Of a stretch of 51,646 bases of DNA, positions 43,815 to 51,646 are shown piece after piece. The stretch's first letter is position 1. The number at the start of each line of letters is the position of its first letter. Source of the DNA: Bacteroides timonensis (lineage in GTDB: Bacteria; Bacteroidota; Bacteroidia; Bacteroidales; Bacteroidaceae); NCBI RefSeq assembly GCF_000513195.1, contig NZ_CBVI010000102.1:1-51646 (forward strand). Reading direction: 5' to 3'. The translations under genes and the position numbers were made by a program. The notes beneath the pieces are model-generated. The model worked only from the letters and a program-made list of their open reading frames with translations, was not told the origin of the DNA and ran no database searches.

Positions 43815-46286
43815 ATGGCACACCGTTTCTTAAAACTCTCATTAGTCTGTATGGCAATCATAGCAAGTACAGACTTAAAAGCCCAGCAAGCGCCGGTCTT
43901 ATGGTACGACAGCCCGGCTGAATATTGGGAAGAAGCTCTCCCTTTAGGTAATGGAAGACTGGGAGCAATGGTATATGGAAATCCGGTAAATGAAGAAATC
44001 CAATTGAACGAAGAAACGATTTCTGCCGGTGCTCCTTACAAGAACTACAATCCGGAAACTAAAAACTATCTATCTGAAATAAGACAGTTGATCTTTGAAG
44101 GAAAATATCCTGAAGCCCAGACATTGGCGGGTGAGAGGCTTCTCTCGAAGAATGGTTTTGGCATGCCTTATCAAACAGCAGGCAGTTTACGGTTAAGGTT
44201 TCAGAATCAGGAAGGTTATACAAACTTCCGCCGGGAGCTGGATTTGGAAAAAGCTGTCGCATCAACCACTTATACAGTGGATGGCGTCGACTACAAACGT
44301 GAAGTATTCACTTCATTTGCCGATCAATTAGTCATCATCCGGCTGACCGCTTCACAACCAGGGAAACTGACCTTCACCACTGCTCTAACATGCCCGCAAG
44401 ATATCGATGTCACAACTTCCGGCAAAGACGGCATGACTATGGAGGGAGTAACTAAAGGAAATGAGTTTGTAAAAGGTGCAGTCCGCTTCCGTACAGATTT
44501 AAAGCTCAAAGTACAGGGAGGGAAAACCTCTGCAAATGATTCTACCCTGATAGTAACTCATGCAAACAGCGCCACAATCTATTTGGCGATATCCACCAAT
44601 TTCATCAATTACAAAGACATATCCGGTGATCCCGTCAAACGCAACAAAGCATACTTAAAGAATGCAGGGAAGAATTACACCAAAGCACTTCAGGCTCATA
44701 TAAGTGAATATCAGAAATATTATAATCGCGTATCGTTGGATTTAGGCCGTACCGCCCAGGCTGACAAGCCAACCGATATACGTGTCAAAGAGTTTGCCAC
44801 AGCCAATGATCCTCACCTGATAGCCCTATACTTCCAGTTTGGACGTTATCTTCTAATCTCCAGTTCACAGCCGGGAGGGCAGCCGGCCAATCTGCAAGGC
44901 ATTTGGAATCAGAAGCTAAATCCGGCATGGAAATGCCGATATACTACGAATATCAACGCCGAAATGAATTACTGGCCGGCTGAAGTAACTAATCTGCCCG
45001 AAATGCACGAACCCTTCCTGCAAATGATAAAGGAACTCTATGAGAATGGTCAGGAAGCTGCTCGCGAAATGTATGGTTGCCGTGGATGGATGTTGCATCA
45101 TAACACCGATCTGTGGCGCATGAACGGGGCGGTAGACAAAGCATATTGTGGTCCCTGGCCCACTTGCAACGCTTGGTTATGCCATCATTTATGGGATCGC
45201 TATCTGTATTCGGGAGATAAAGATTTTCTGGCCCAGGCATACCCGATCATGAAAAGTGCTTCCGAATTCTTTGTCGATTTCCTTGTCAAAGACCCCAACA
45301 CAGGTTATATGGTAGTCACCCCAAGTAATTCACCAGAGAATTCACCTCCACAATGGAGAACAAAAGCCAATCTCTTTGCAGGGATCACCATGGACAATCA
45401 GCTAGTATTTGATCTATTCACAAATACAGAGAGAGCCGCGCGGCTATTAGAGAAGGATGAGCTATTCTGCGATACGATCCTCTCACTCAGAAAACAATTG
45501 CCTCCTATGCAAGTAGGGCAATACGGACAATTGCAGGAGTGGTTTGAGGACTGGGATAACCCCAAAGATCATCATCGCCACATTTCTCACTTATGGGGAT
45601 TCTTTCCGGGATTCCAGATATCTCCATACTCCTCACCCGTACTCTTTGAGGCTGCACGCAACACCCTAATCCAACGTGGAGATCCTTCTACCGGTTGGTC
45701 TATGGGATGGAAGGTTTGTTTCTGGGCAAGATGTCTGGATGGGAATCATGCATTCAAACTTATCACTGACCAACTCAACCTGGTCTCTCCCGAAGTGCAG
45801 AAAGGACAAGGCGGAGGAACCTATCCTAACCTTTTCGATGCACATCCTCCTTTCCAAATAGACGGTAACTTTGGTTGTACAGCCGGTATTGCCGAAATGT
45901 TAATGCAAAGCCATGATGAAGCCATACACTTACTACCAGCTTTACCAGATGTATGGAAGAATGGTGAAATAAAGGGACTTCGGGCACGCGGAGGCTTTGA
46001 AATTATTTCATTGAAATGGAAAAACGGGCAGATAGAATCTGCTGTGATCAAATCGACTCTCGGAGGCAATCTTCATCTACGCACACATCAGGAACTAGCA
46101 ATGAATGGAGAACGTTTGTCTGTGACTAACGCCAACAATACAAATCCTTTCTTTACCAAACAACCCATAAGCCGACCTTTGATTAGTGAGAAAGCTCCTT
46201 TGAAGGGCGTTGAACTGAAAAAGTCCTACGTTTATGACATCATTACCCAGGCAGGAGATACCTATACTTTTACGAATGCCCGGTAA
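43815..46286 (+). CDS. GH95 alpha-L-fucosidase/L-galactosidase family enzyme
   Basis: An 823-residue secreted enzyme. The start at 43815 gives a good signal peptide (ending LKAQQ); the frame is open upstream into the GH28 gene end. The N-terminal beta domain begins LWYDSPAEYWEEALPLGNGR, followed by LNEETISAG. The central (alpha/alpha)6 barrel has QPANLQGIWNQ, NINAEMNYWPAEVTNLPEMH (Asn and Asp/Glu residues of this area carry catalysis) and HRHISHLWGFFPG, then DGNFGCTAGIAEML. GH95 members remove alpha-1,2-L-fucose or alpha-L-galactose by inversion. Beside GH28, action on pectin (for example RG-II or fucosylated side chains) or xyloglucan is more likely than on host mucin; this is inference. Confidence 0.92.
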   Translation: MAHRFLKLSLVCMAIIASTDLKAQQAPVLWYDSPAEYWEEALPLGNGRLGAMVYGNPVNEEIQLNEETISAGAPYKNYNPETKNYLSEIRQLIFEGKYPEAQTLAGERLLSKNGFGMPYQTAGSLRLRFQNQEGYTNFRRELDLEKAVASTTYTVDGVDYKREVFTSFADQLVIIRLTASQPGKLTFTTALTCPQDIDVTTSGKDGMTMEGVTKGNEFVKGAVRFRTDLKLKVQGGKTSANDSTLIVTHANSATIYLAISTNFINYKDISGDPVKRNKAYLKNAGKNYTKALQAHISEYQKYYNRVSLDLGRTAQADKPTDIRVKEFATANDPHLIALYFQFGRYLLISSSQPGGQPANLQGIWNQKLNPAWKCRYTTNINAEMNYWPAEVTNLPEMHEPFLQMIKELYENGQEAAREMYGCRGWMLHHNTDLWRMNGAVDKAYCGPWPTCNAWLCHHLWDRYLYSGDKDFLAQAYPIMKSASEFFVDFLVKDPNTGYMVVTPSNSPENSPPQWRTKANLFAGITMDNQLVFDLFTNTERAARLLEKDELFCDTILSLRKQLPPMQVGQYGQLQEWFEDWDNPKDHHRHISHLWGFFPGFQISPYSSPVLFEAARNTLIQRGDPSTGWSMGWKVCFWARCLDGNHAFKLITDQLNLVSPEVQKGQGGGTYPNLFDAHPPFQIDGNFGCTAGIAEMLMQSHDEAIHLLPALPDVWKNGEIKGLRARGGFEIISLKWKNGQIESAVIKSTLGGNLHLRTHQELAMNGERLSVTNANNTNPFFTKQPISRPLISEKAPLKGVELKKSYVYDIITQAGDTYTFTNAR

Positions 46287-46335
46287 CAGGTAACCGACAT
46301 TTTTTGTCAAGAGCAGATTTACATAAGATTAACAG

Positions 46336-46361
46336 ACGGGAGGCACAAACCTTCCGTTTTT
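46336..46361 (+). terminator. Terminator of the GH28-GH95 pair
   Basis: ACGGGAGG (46336-46343) pairs with CCTTCCGT (46350-46357), with one G-U pair, followed by TTTTTGCTTT, 49 bp after the GH95 stop. Confidence 0.7.
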
Positions 46362-46373
46362 GCTTTCAGAGCA

Positions 46374-46606
46374 GACGGTCTGTTTACCTCAAACGCATGA
46401 TCCGTTTACCCGAAACACATGATTCGTTTGCCCCGGATGCATCATCCGTTTGCCTCAGGTACATCATCCGTTTTGCAGGAGTGAATAACTGGAATGCCAC
46501 ACTTCAACAGGTGAAATGGTTGGGCTTTAGTCTGTTGAAGTGTGGTATTCGGGTTACTAAGCTGTGGCATTCGGGAAGCAAACATGTGGCATTTCAAAAG
46601 ACAAGC
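46374..46606. repeat. Two 22-bp degenerate tandem arrays with an inverted repeat
   Basis: Array 1: CATGATCCGTTTA-like units start at 46396, 46418, 46440 and 46462, with a weaker one at 46374. Array 2: TGTGGTATTCGGG-like units start at 46541, 46563 and 46585. The period is 22 bp in both. Between them a 19-bp inverted repeat (46492-46510 against 46532-46550, one mismatch) shares the GAATGCCACACTTCAACAG arm with array 2. No gene is seen between 46287 and 46752. Confidence 0.75.
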
Positions 46607-46624
46607 CATAGGGATAAAAAGAAA

Positions 46625-46647
46625 ACGGAGAAGCAATGCTTCTCCGT
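46625..46647 (-). terminator. Terminator of the minus-strand GH3
   Basis: ACGGAGAAG pairs with CTTCTCCGT around a 5-nt loop. On the minus strand it is followed by TTTCTTTTT, about 105 nt after the GH3 stop. Confidence 0.65.
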
Positions 46648-46752
46648 TCGTGCTAATTTAAAATTGAATCTTAAATAGATTTACGGATACAAATATACGA
46701 CATCAGAAAGGCGATGTCAAGTATTCGGGGATTTTTTTTCACTTTCCGACAA

Positions 46753-49341
46753 CTATTTTATAGCAACCGTCGTACGCTGCAAATCCTCCTCTTTAGAGCT
46801 TCCTCCCACCATGATATCATAGTTACCCGGACAAACTCTTACTGTATTGGATTGATCGTCCCACCACTCCAGTTCTTTATCTTTCAGGTCGAACTCTACA
46901 TTGACGGTCTTTCCTGCGGGAATGTTCACACGCTTGAAAGCACGCAGGGTTTTAATCGGTCCTTCTGCATCCCCTTGTTTTCTAAGATAAACCTGCACCA
47001 CTTCTTCTCCGTTACGCTTGCCCGTATTTGTAACAGGTACAGTAAGTTTCAAAGACTGTCCGGCTGTAAGTTCATTCTTGTCAAGTACGGTTTTACCATA
47101 GCCAAAGGTGGTATAACTAAGACCGTAGCCGAATGGGAACAAAGGTATATCCTGCATATATCTGTAAGTTCTTCCGGTCATGTTATAATCCTCAAAGTCA
47201 GGCAACTGAGACACATTGCGATAGAAAGTAACCGGTAATTTCCCCGCCGGATTATAATCACCGAACAATACCTCGGCAACAGCCGTACCACCTTGCTGAC
47301 CGGGATACCATGCCTGCAAGATAGCTTCGCACTTCTGAGTCTCAGGTTCCAGACCGATAGGCGATCCTGAACAGTTAACCAGAATAATCTTCTTACCTGC
47401 ACGATGCAGGGCATCAATCAGTTCACGCTGAACGGCAGGTAACTCAATATCCGTACGATCTCCTTTCTTGAAACCGGGAAGATTTACTCCCATCTCCTCT
47501 CCTTCAAGGCTGGGAGATATACCGCTCGCAAAAATAACGATATCTGCATCCTTTACACGCTCAACAGATTTCCTTATATCCACATCTTTCTTAAATCCAA
47601 GATCAAAGTTCAGCTGTGCATCACTTCTCAGATACTCAAAATCAAGTTCCAGATCATACGATTTACCCGCCTGCACCTTCATCGCATGAGTAGATTTCCT
47701 TGCGCCGTGCTTGTTTGAGAAACTTTTCACTTCTTCTCCGTTCACACGAAGTCTTCCGCTCCCATAGCAATAAACCTCAAGAACGATTTCTCCTGATTGC
47801 TTAGGAGTAAATACGCTGTTATAAGTCGCGGAGAAATCCGTCAGATTCACTCCCGGAGCAAACACCGTAGCACCCGAAGTGCAGAAACGGAAAGGAGTGG
47901 TAACCTGTGCAGTGGTCACCGGTTCGCCCTCACGCTTCAGGTTATTCCAGTAACGAGCCGTGAACCCGGAACCTTTGTCGGACTTACACTGGCTGAATGC
48001 ACTCTGAATCAGAGTTCTTTCCACCCATGGGCAGCCTTGCTCATAGATCAGTTTATCATCAGCACCAAGCAAATTCCGCACTCCATCAAGAATAGTGACG
48101 GTGTGAGGCGGCATTCCGTTATAATTTCCCCATTGCATAACCGAGTCATTCGCATTCGGCCCCATAACGGCTACCGTCAGTCCGCCACGTTCCAACGGCA
48201 GGAAGTTATCCTTATTCATCAACAATGTCATGGACTCGCGGGCCATATTCAATGCCAGAGAGTCGTGAGCTGCAGAAGCTACTACGGAGAAAGGTATCTT
48301 GGTCCAGGATACTTTTTCCGGTTCATCCATTTCGCCCAGTGCAAAGCGGGCCTTCATCAGCCGCTTGACAGAGGTATCCACAGTCTCCTCTGAGATTAAT
48401 CCTTTTTTTACGCTCTCTATCAAAGCCTTATAACTGGAACCACACTCCAAGTCTGTCCCACTGATCACCGCCGCGGCAGAGGCCGATTCGGCATCAGGAT
48501 GGGTATGATGACCACGGTCGTTGTAGAAGTCGGCTATTGCACCGCAATCAGATACGACTATACCGTCGAATCCCCATTCTCCACGCAATATCTGCATCAG
48601 CAGACGATCACTCCCACAGCAGGGATCACCTTCAAAACGGTTGTAAGCGCACATCACTTCTTCCACTTTCCCTTCTTTCACCAACGCTTCGAAAGGTGGC
48701 AGGTAAGTTTCATACAAATCACGCGGCTTTATATTCTCCGCATTGAAAGAGTGGCGATTCCACTCCGGTCCCGAATGTACGGCAAAATGCTTGGCGCAGG
48801 CATGCAGTTTGTCATACTTTCCATCAGCAGGTCCTTGCAAGCCTTTTACCACCATCACGCCCATCCGGCTTGCCAGATAAGGGTCTTCACCGTATGTCTC
48901 GATACCCCTGCCCCAGCGCGGGTCACGGTAGATATTCACTGTGGGAGTCCACATGGTCAAGCCCTGATAGCGTTCACGGCTATCCTGAGACGCGTAGTAG
49001 GTATTCTTCGCACGTGCCTCGTCCGACACGGCATTGAACACTTCATACACCATTTCCGGATTGAACGATGCCGCCATACCTATCGGCTGCGGAAAGACTG
49101 TAGCCAAACCTGCCCGGGCAACGCCATGCAGCGCCTCATTCCACCAGTTATACGGTTTAATACCCAATCGTTCCACGGGACGGGAACCATCCATCATAAG
49201 ATGCGCTTTCTCTTCCAGCGTAAGTTCTTTCACCAGAAGTTCCGCCCGCTCATCGGGGGACAAAGATGTGTTTTTGTAAGACGCTTGTCCGCAAGCCGAC
49301 AAGACAAAGAAAGGTACTAAATAAAGAAGTTTCTGTTTCAT
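46753..49341 (-). CDS. GH3 glycosidase lipoprotein with PA14 insert (beta-xylosidase/glucosidase type)
   Basis: An 862-residue GH3 enzyme with a lipoprotein signal (VLSAC, Cys17). The nucleophile is Asp265 in VVSDCGAI, the form seen in beta-xylosidase-like GH3 proteins; WNEALHGVAR near 67-76 is typical of the same branch. A PA14 domain (about 445-575, FTARYWNNLKREG to LNFDLGF) is inserted in the sandwich domain, where it shapes the active-site entrance and substrate length. A fibronectin III-like domain ends the protein. It is unlike the two GH3 copies in the first locus. Its sugar cannot be fixed from sequence; beta-xylosidase or beta-glucosidase is most likely. It is monocistronic. Confidence 0.9.
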   Translation of the reverse strand: MKQKLLYLVPFFVLSACGQASYKNTSLSPDERAELLVKELTLEEKAHLMMDGSRPVERLGIKPYNWWNEALHGVARAGLATVFPQPIGMAASFNPEMVYEVFNAVSDEARAKNTYYASQDSRERYQGLTMWTPTVNIYRDPRWGRGIETYGEDPYLASRMGVMVVKGLQGPADGKYDKLHACAKHFAVHSGPEWNRHSFNAENIKPRDLYETYLPPFEALVKEGKVEEVMCAYNRFEGDPCCGSDRLLMQILRGEWGFDGIVVSDCGAIADFYNDRGHHTHPDAESASAAAVISGTDLECGSSYKALIESVKKGLISEETVDTSVKRLMKARFALGEMDEPEKVSWTKIPFSVVASAAHDSLALNMARESMTLLMNKDNFLPLERGGLTVAVMGPNANDSVMQWGNYNGMPPHTVTILDGVRNLLGADDKLIYEQGCPWVERTLIQSAFSQCKSDKGSGFTARYWNNLKREGEPVTTAQVTTPFRFCTSGATVFAPGVNLTDFSATYNSVFTPKQSGEIVLEVYCYGSGRLRVNGEEVKSFSNKHGARKSTHAMKVQAGKSYDLELDFEYLRSDAQLNFDLGFKKDVDIRKSVERVKDADIVIFASGISPSLEGEEMGVNLPGFKKGDRTDIELPAVQRELIDALHRAGKKIILVNCSGSPIGLEPETQKCEAILQAWYPGQQGGTAVAEVLFGDYNPAGKLPVTFYRNVSQLPDFEDYNMTGRTYRYMQDIPLFPFGYGLSYTTFGYGKTVLDKNELTAGQSLKLTVPVTNTGKRNGEEVVQVYLRKQGDAEGPIKTLRAFKRVNIPAGKTVNVEFDLKDKELEWWDDQSNTVRVCPGNYDIMVGGSSKEEDLQRTTVAIK

Positions 49342-49369
49342 ACTTTAAAGTTCAATTAATGGAACGTTG

Positions 49370-49377
49370 CAAAAGTA
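49370..49377 (-). promoter_or_regulatory. -7 box of the PA14 GH3
   Basis: TACTTTTG on the minus strand matches TAnnTTTG, 29 bp before the ATG. Confidence 0.5.
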
Positions 49378-49428
49378 GGAAACAGAAACTATAATAAGGG
49401 GGAAATATCAGCTGTAAGGGTGTATTTT

Positions 49429-51246
49429 TTATTCTCTGTACATCTTATCTATCAATTCCTTGTAATTCTTGGCAACTACGGGCCGCTTCAGCTTCAAGGT
49501 GTTGGTCAGTTCACCACGCTCCATGCTGAAAGGCTCGGGCAAAAGAGTGAAATGCTTCACCTGTTCGTAGTGGGCGAACTGTTGTTGCAAGGTGTCTATG
49601 CGGGCACGGAACAGGCCGAGGATCTTGGGATGTTGCAGGAGTTCTTCCATATCCTTGTATTCGATGCCTTTCTCCCTGGCATAATCTTTCACGAAGCCAT
49701 AGACCGGAACGATAAGGGCAGACACAAACTTGCGCTGGTCGGCAATGACGGCAATCTGGTCGATGTAGCGGTCGATGGCGAGCTTGGTTTCCAGAGCTTG
49801 CGGACTAATATATTTTCCGTTGGAAGTCTTGAAGAGGTCTTTGATGCGCTCAGTCAGATAAAGCTGGCCGCCTTTCAGATAGCCGGCATCACCGGTATGG
49901 AACCAGCCATCCTTATCAATAGCCGCGGCAGTAGCTTCCGCTTTCTTATAATAACCTTTCGTGATAGTCTTTCCACGCAGGAGAATTTCATTCTCTTCAC
50001 CGATCCTCACTTCTACATCAGGCATCACGGTGCCTACGGAACCTATTTCATAACCTTGGTTAAGGAAACAGGAAACAGTAGCCATCGATTCAGTCAGACC
50101 ATAGCCAACCAACATATTGATGCCTACCGAATGAACAAATTCACAGATTTCATCGGGTACGGCAGCTCCCGCAGTAGGGAAGAAGTTACCGTTCTCAATA
50201 CCAATCGTCTTTTTCAGCAAAGCATAAACCGTCTTTTCGTAGAATTTATACTTCAGATGAAGCATCAACGGCGGAGTCTTGCCCTTACGCAGATAATCGA
50301 TGTTATGTATCTTGCCTACCTTGATGGCATCCAGCATCATGGCTTTCTTCAAACCTGTTTCCTGAGCAATCTTCTCCTGCACACCGGCATACACTTTTTC
50401 CCAGAAACGGGGAACGCTGCACATCAATGTCGGGCGAATTTCTTTAATGGTAGTCTGGATATCTGCCGGACGAAGATTGATGCACACCTGCACGCCTTTA
50501 TGGATACAGAGGTAAGTCCACGCTTTCTCGAAGACGTGTGTCATTGGAAGGAAGTTCATGGAAACATCCCGGTCGGTCATATCTACCAGACGGATATCAT
50601 GGATACGGAAAGCCTCCATATAGTTAGAGTGATGCAACATTACTCCCTTCGGTTCGCCGGTTGTACCGGATGTATAAAGAATGTTCGCAAGGTCATCATC
50701 CGACGCACGGGAGGTGCGTTCTTCTACGATATCGTTGTTCGGCAAACCTTTACCGGTTTCCAGGAACTCGTCGAAATAGATGGAAGTCATGTCGCGCGGG
50801 TCGCGCACCACGGCACGGTCGAAGATGATGAGTTGCTGCAATGACTGGCAAAAACCGAACACACTGAAAGCCGCATCATACTGGAATTGCTCGCCTACGA
50901 AGATATAACGTATCTGAGCATCATTGATAATGTACTGCGCCTGTGCAGGTGAACTGGTAGCATACAGAGGTATGGTCACGGCACGGTTGGCAAATGCTCC
51001 GAAGTCCACATACAGGCATTCGGGCTTATTCTGGGAGAATATTCCTATGTTTTCTTCCTCTTGCACTCCTAATAACTCCACGAGCGCATTCGCAACTTGT
51101 CGTACGGTTTGTGAGAATTGGTTCCAAGTGATGGGTATCCATTGCGACGTTTCGTAATCCCTGTATTTCAGAGCCACCTTGTCGCCGTACTTCTCTGCCC
51201 GGCGATGAACGAGGACAGATAAATGGTGATAAGTCATATTATTCAT
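49429..51246 (-). CDS. Long-chain acyl-CoA synthetase (AMP-binding)
   Basis: A 605-residue cytoplasmic or membrane-associated adenylate-forming enzyme that activates fatty acids with ATP and joins them to CoA. The ATP-binding P-loop YTSGTTGEPKG is at residues 191-201. Other family motifs are MNFLPMTHVFEKAW (A4 region), VGYGLTESMATVS (A5), GWFHTGDAGYL (A7) and a hinge-region ERIKDLFKTSNGKYISP with the C-terminal lysine domain after it. Length and motifs fit FadD15-like long-chain enzymes. A second ATG lies three codons in (51237). It is a single-gene unit with its own -7 box. Confidence 0.95.
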   Translation of the reverse strand: MNNMTYHHLSVLVHRRAEKYGDKVALKYRDYETSQWIPITWNQFSQTVRQVANALVELLGVQEEENIGIFSQNKPECLYVDFGAFANRAVTIPLYATSSPAQAQYIINDAQIRYIFVGEQFQYDAAFSVFGFCQSLQQLIIFDRAVVRDPRDMTSIYFDEFLETGKGLPNNDIVEERTSRASDDDLANILYTSGTTGEPKGVMLHHSNYMEAFRIHDIRLVDMTDRDVSMNFLPMTHVFEKAWTYLCIHKGVQVCINLRPADIQTTIKEIRPTLMCSVPRFWEKVYAGVQEKIAQETGLKKAMMLDAIKVGKIHNIDYLRKGKTPPLMLHLKYKFYEKTVYALLKKTIGIENGNFFPTAGAAVPDEICEFVHSVGINMLVGYGLTESMATVSCFLNQGYEIGSVGTVMPDVEVRIGEENEILLRGKTITKGYYKKAEATAAAIDKDGWFHTGDAGYLKGGQLYLTERIKDLFKTSNGKYISPQALETKLAIDRYIDQIAVIADQRKFVSALIVPVYGFVKDYAREKGIEYKDMEELLQHPKILGLFRARIDTLQQQFAHYEQVKHFTLLPEPFSMERGELTNTLKLKRPVVAKNYKELIDKMYRE

Positions 51247-51265
51247 ATAATTGGTAAATACGCCG

Positions 51266-51273
51266 CAAAGGTA
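51266..51273 (-). promoter_or_regulatory. -7 box of the acyl-CoA synthetase
   Basis: TACCTTTG on the minus strand, a full match to TAnnTTTG, 19 bp before the ATG. Confidence 0.55.
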
Positions 51274-51479
51274 GTGGTTTCATTTGAAACTATTTATATA
51301 TTTGAGAATTAAATATTAATGCGGATCAGAATGGGAAAAGAGTCTGCTTGTTTCTACACTCGAAGCCTACTTCGACGGGAAGAAAGACTTGTTCAAAGGA
51401 CGAATCGGGAATTTGAAACTTATCATTATATATCCAGTTTATATGATTTACTTTATTCAGCAACCCGTTCTTCCGGATT
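51274..51479. other. Intergenic stretch without recognised gene
   Basis: No gene is seen. A hairpin TTCCGGATT/AATCCGGAA (51471-51479, 51485-51493) begins here and overlaps the stop of the small minus-strand frame that follows. Confidence 0.4.
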
Positions 51480-51635
51480 TCAGTAATCCGGAAATTCGAG
51501 TATCAGAATCTCCGATTCGAGGAAAAACACCGGAATAGAATACCACCTGAAAGCTGCATTCGGAATGGAAAGCACCCCTTTGGGCAACGGAAGCTGACCT
51601 ACGTTGGAATCTTCTTTATCATCTTCGTTATACAT
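51480..51635 (-). CDS. Possible 51-residue hypothetical protein
   Basis: A minus-strand frame of 51 residues starting MYNEDDKEDSNVGQLPLPKG and ending ILILEFPDY. The start is polar and acidic, the middle has a mixed hydrophobic stretch (WYSIPVFFLESEILILEF) that is too broken for a clear membrane helix. The upstream sequence runs off the window 11 bp further on, so a longer gene cannot be excluded. No family is recognised. A hairpin covers its stop codon. Confidence 0.35.
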   Translation of the reverse strand: MYNEDDKEDSNVGQLPLPKGVLSIPNAAFRWYSIPVFFLESEILILEFPDY

Positions 51636-51646
51636 TATATATTATG

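Noticed and set aside
46374..46606. CRISPR array
   Set aside because: Repeats are degenerate with no room for spacers, and there are no cas genes.
48499..49320. Plus-strand open frame (273 codons) opposite the PA14 GH3
   Set aside because: It mirrors the GH3 coding strand and has a His/Arg/Thr-rich composition unlike real proteins.
49420..50844. Long plus-strand open frame (474 codons) opposite the acyl-CoA synthetase
   Set aside because: It lies wholly antisense to a well-conserved enzyme, has no family motif and no start signal; it is a by-product of codon use.

Overview
The window looks like chromosomal DNA of a gut Bacteroides (Bacteroidota). The signs are a SusC/SusD pair, Bacteroides-type lipoprotein signals, -7 boxes of the form TAnnTTTG in place of the E. 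coli -10, almost no Shine-Dalgarno sequences, and many secreted carbohydrate-active enzymes. The species cannot be fixed from the sequence. No tRNA, rRNA, CRISPR array, transposase or integrase was seen.

Region 1 (13-20044) is a polysaccharide utilisation locus. Two GH3 beta-glucosidases and two GH144 lipoproteins, as two closely similar pairs, flank one SusC/SusD uptake pair. The order is GH3-GH144-SusC-SusD-GH3-EEP phosphatase-GH144, followed by a membrane-spanning SusR-like regulator, a CE15-like esterase and a metallophosphoesterase fused to a PQQ-type propeller. GH144 and this GH3 type are known for beta-1,2-glucan and sophoro-oligosaccharides, so the likely substrate is a beta-1,2-glucan. 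The phosphodiesterase inside the operon and the esterase downstream suggest a substituted form such as bacterial osmoregulated periplasmic glucan; this is inference.

Region 2 (20153-25157, all minus strand) holds a lone TonB-dependent outer-membrane receptor, an MgtC/DUF4010 membrane protein, a CYTH-domain triphosphatase and a 45-residue membrane protein. A ~195-bp element with terminal inverted repeats lies at 22877-23071, and a deleted relative lies at 2371-2445.

Region 3 (25264-37878) is an AT-rich polymorphic-toxin island between housekeeping genes. It has a palindrome-rich leader, a TPR lipoprotein regulator with a transmembrane helix and a C-terminal HTH, a DUF3244 protein, a small secreted protein with one YD repeat and a T9SS-type sorting domain, a 2050-residue Sec-exported RHS protein ending in a GHH-type nuclease domain, and a string of immunity-like genes. 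A 536-bp near-identical direct repeat has copied the C-terminal domain of the first immunity gene and the first codons of the next gene. A 30-codon reading frame overlapping a downstream small gene may be the tail of a displaced toxin.

Region 4 (37972-51635) returns to ordinary chromosome: prfB without its programmed frameshift, an M16 peptidase lipoprotein, a GH28-GH95 pair, a GH3 with a PA14 insert, a long-chain acyl-CoA synthetase and a possible 51-residue ORF. Several intergenic regions here and upstream carry 22-23-bp degenerate tandem repeats and long palindromes.
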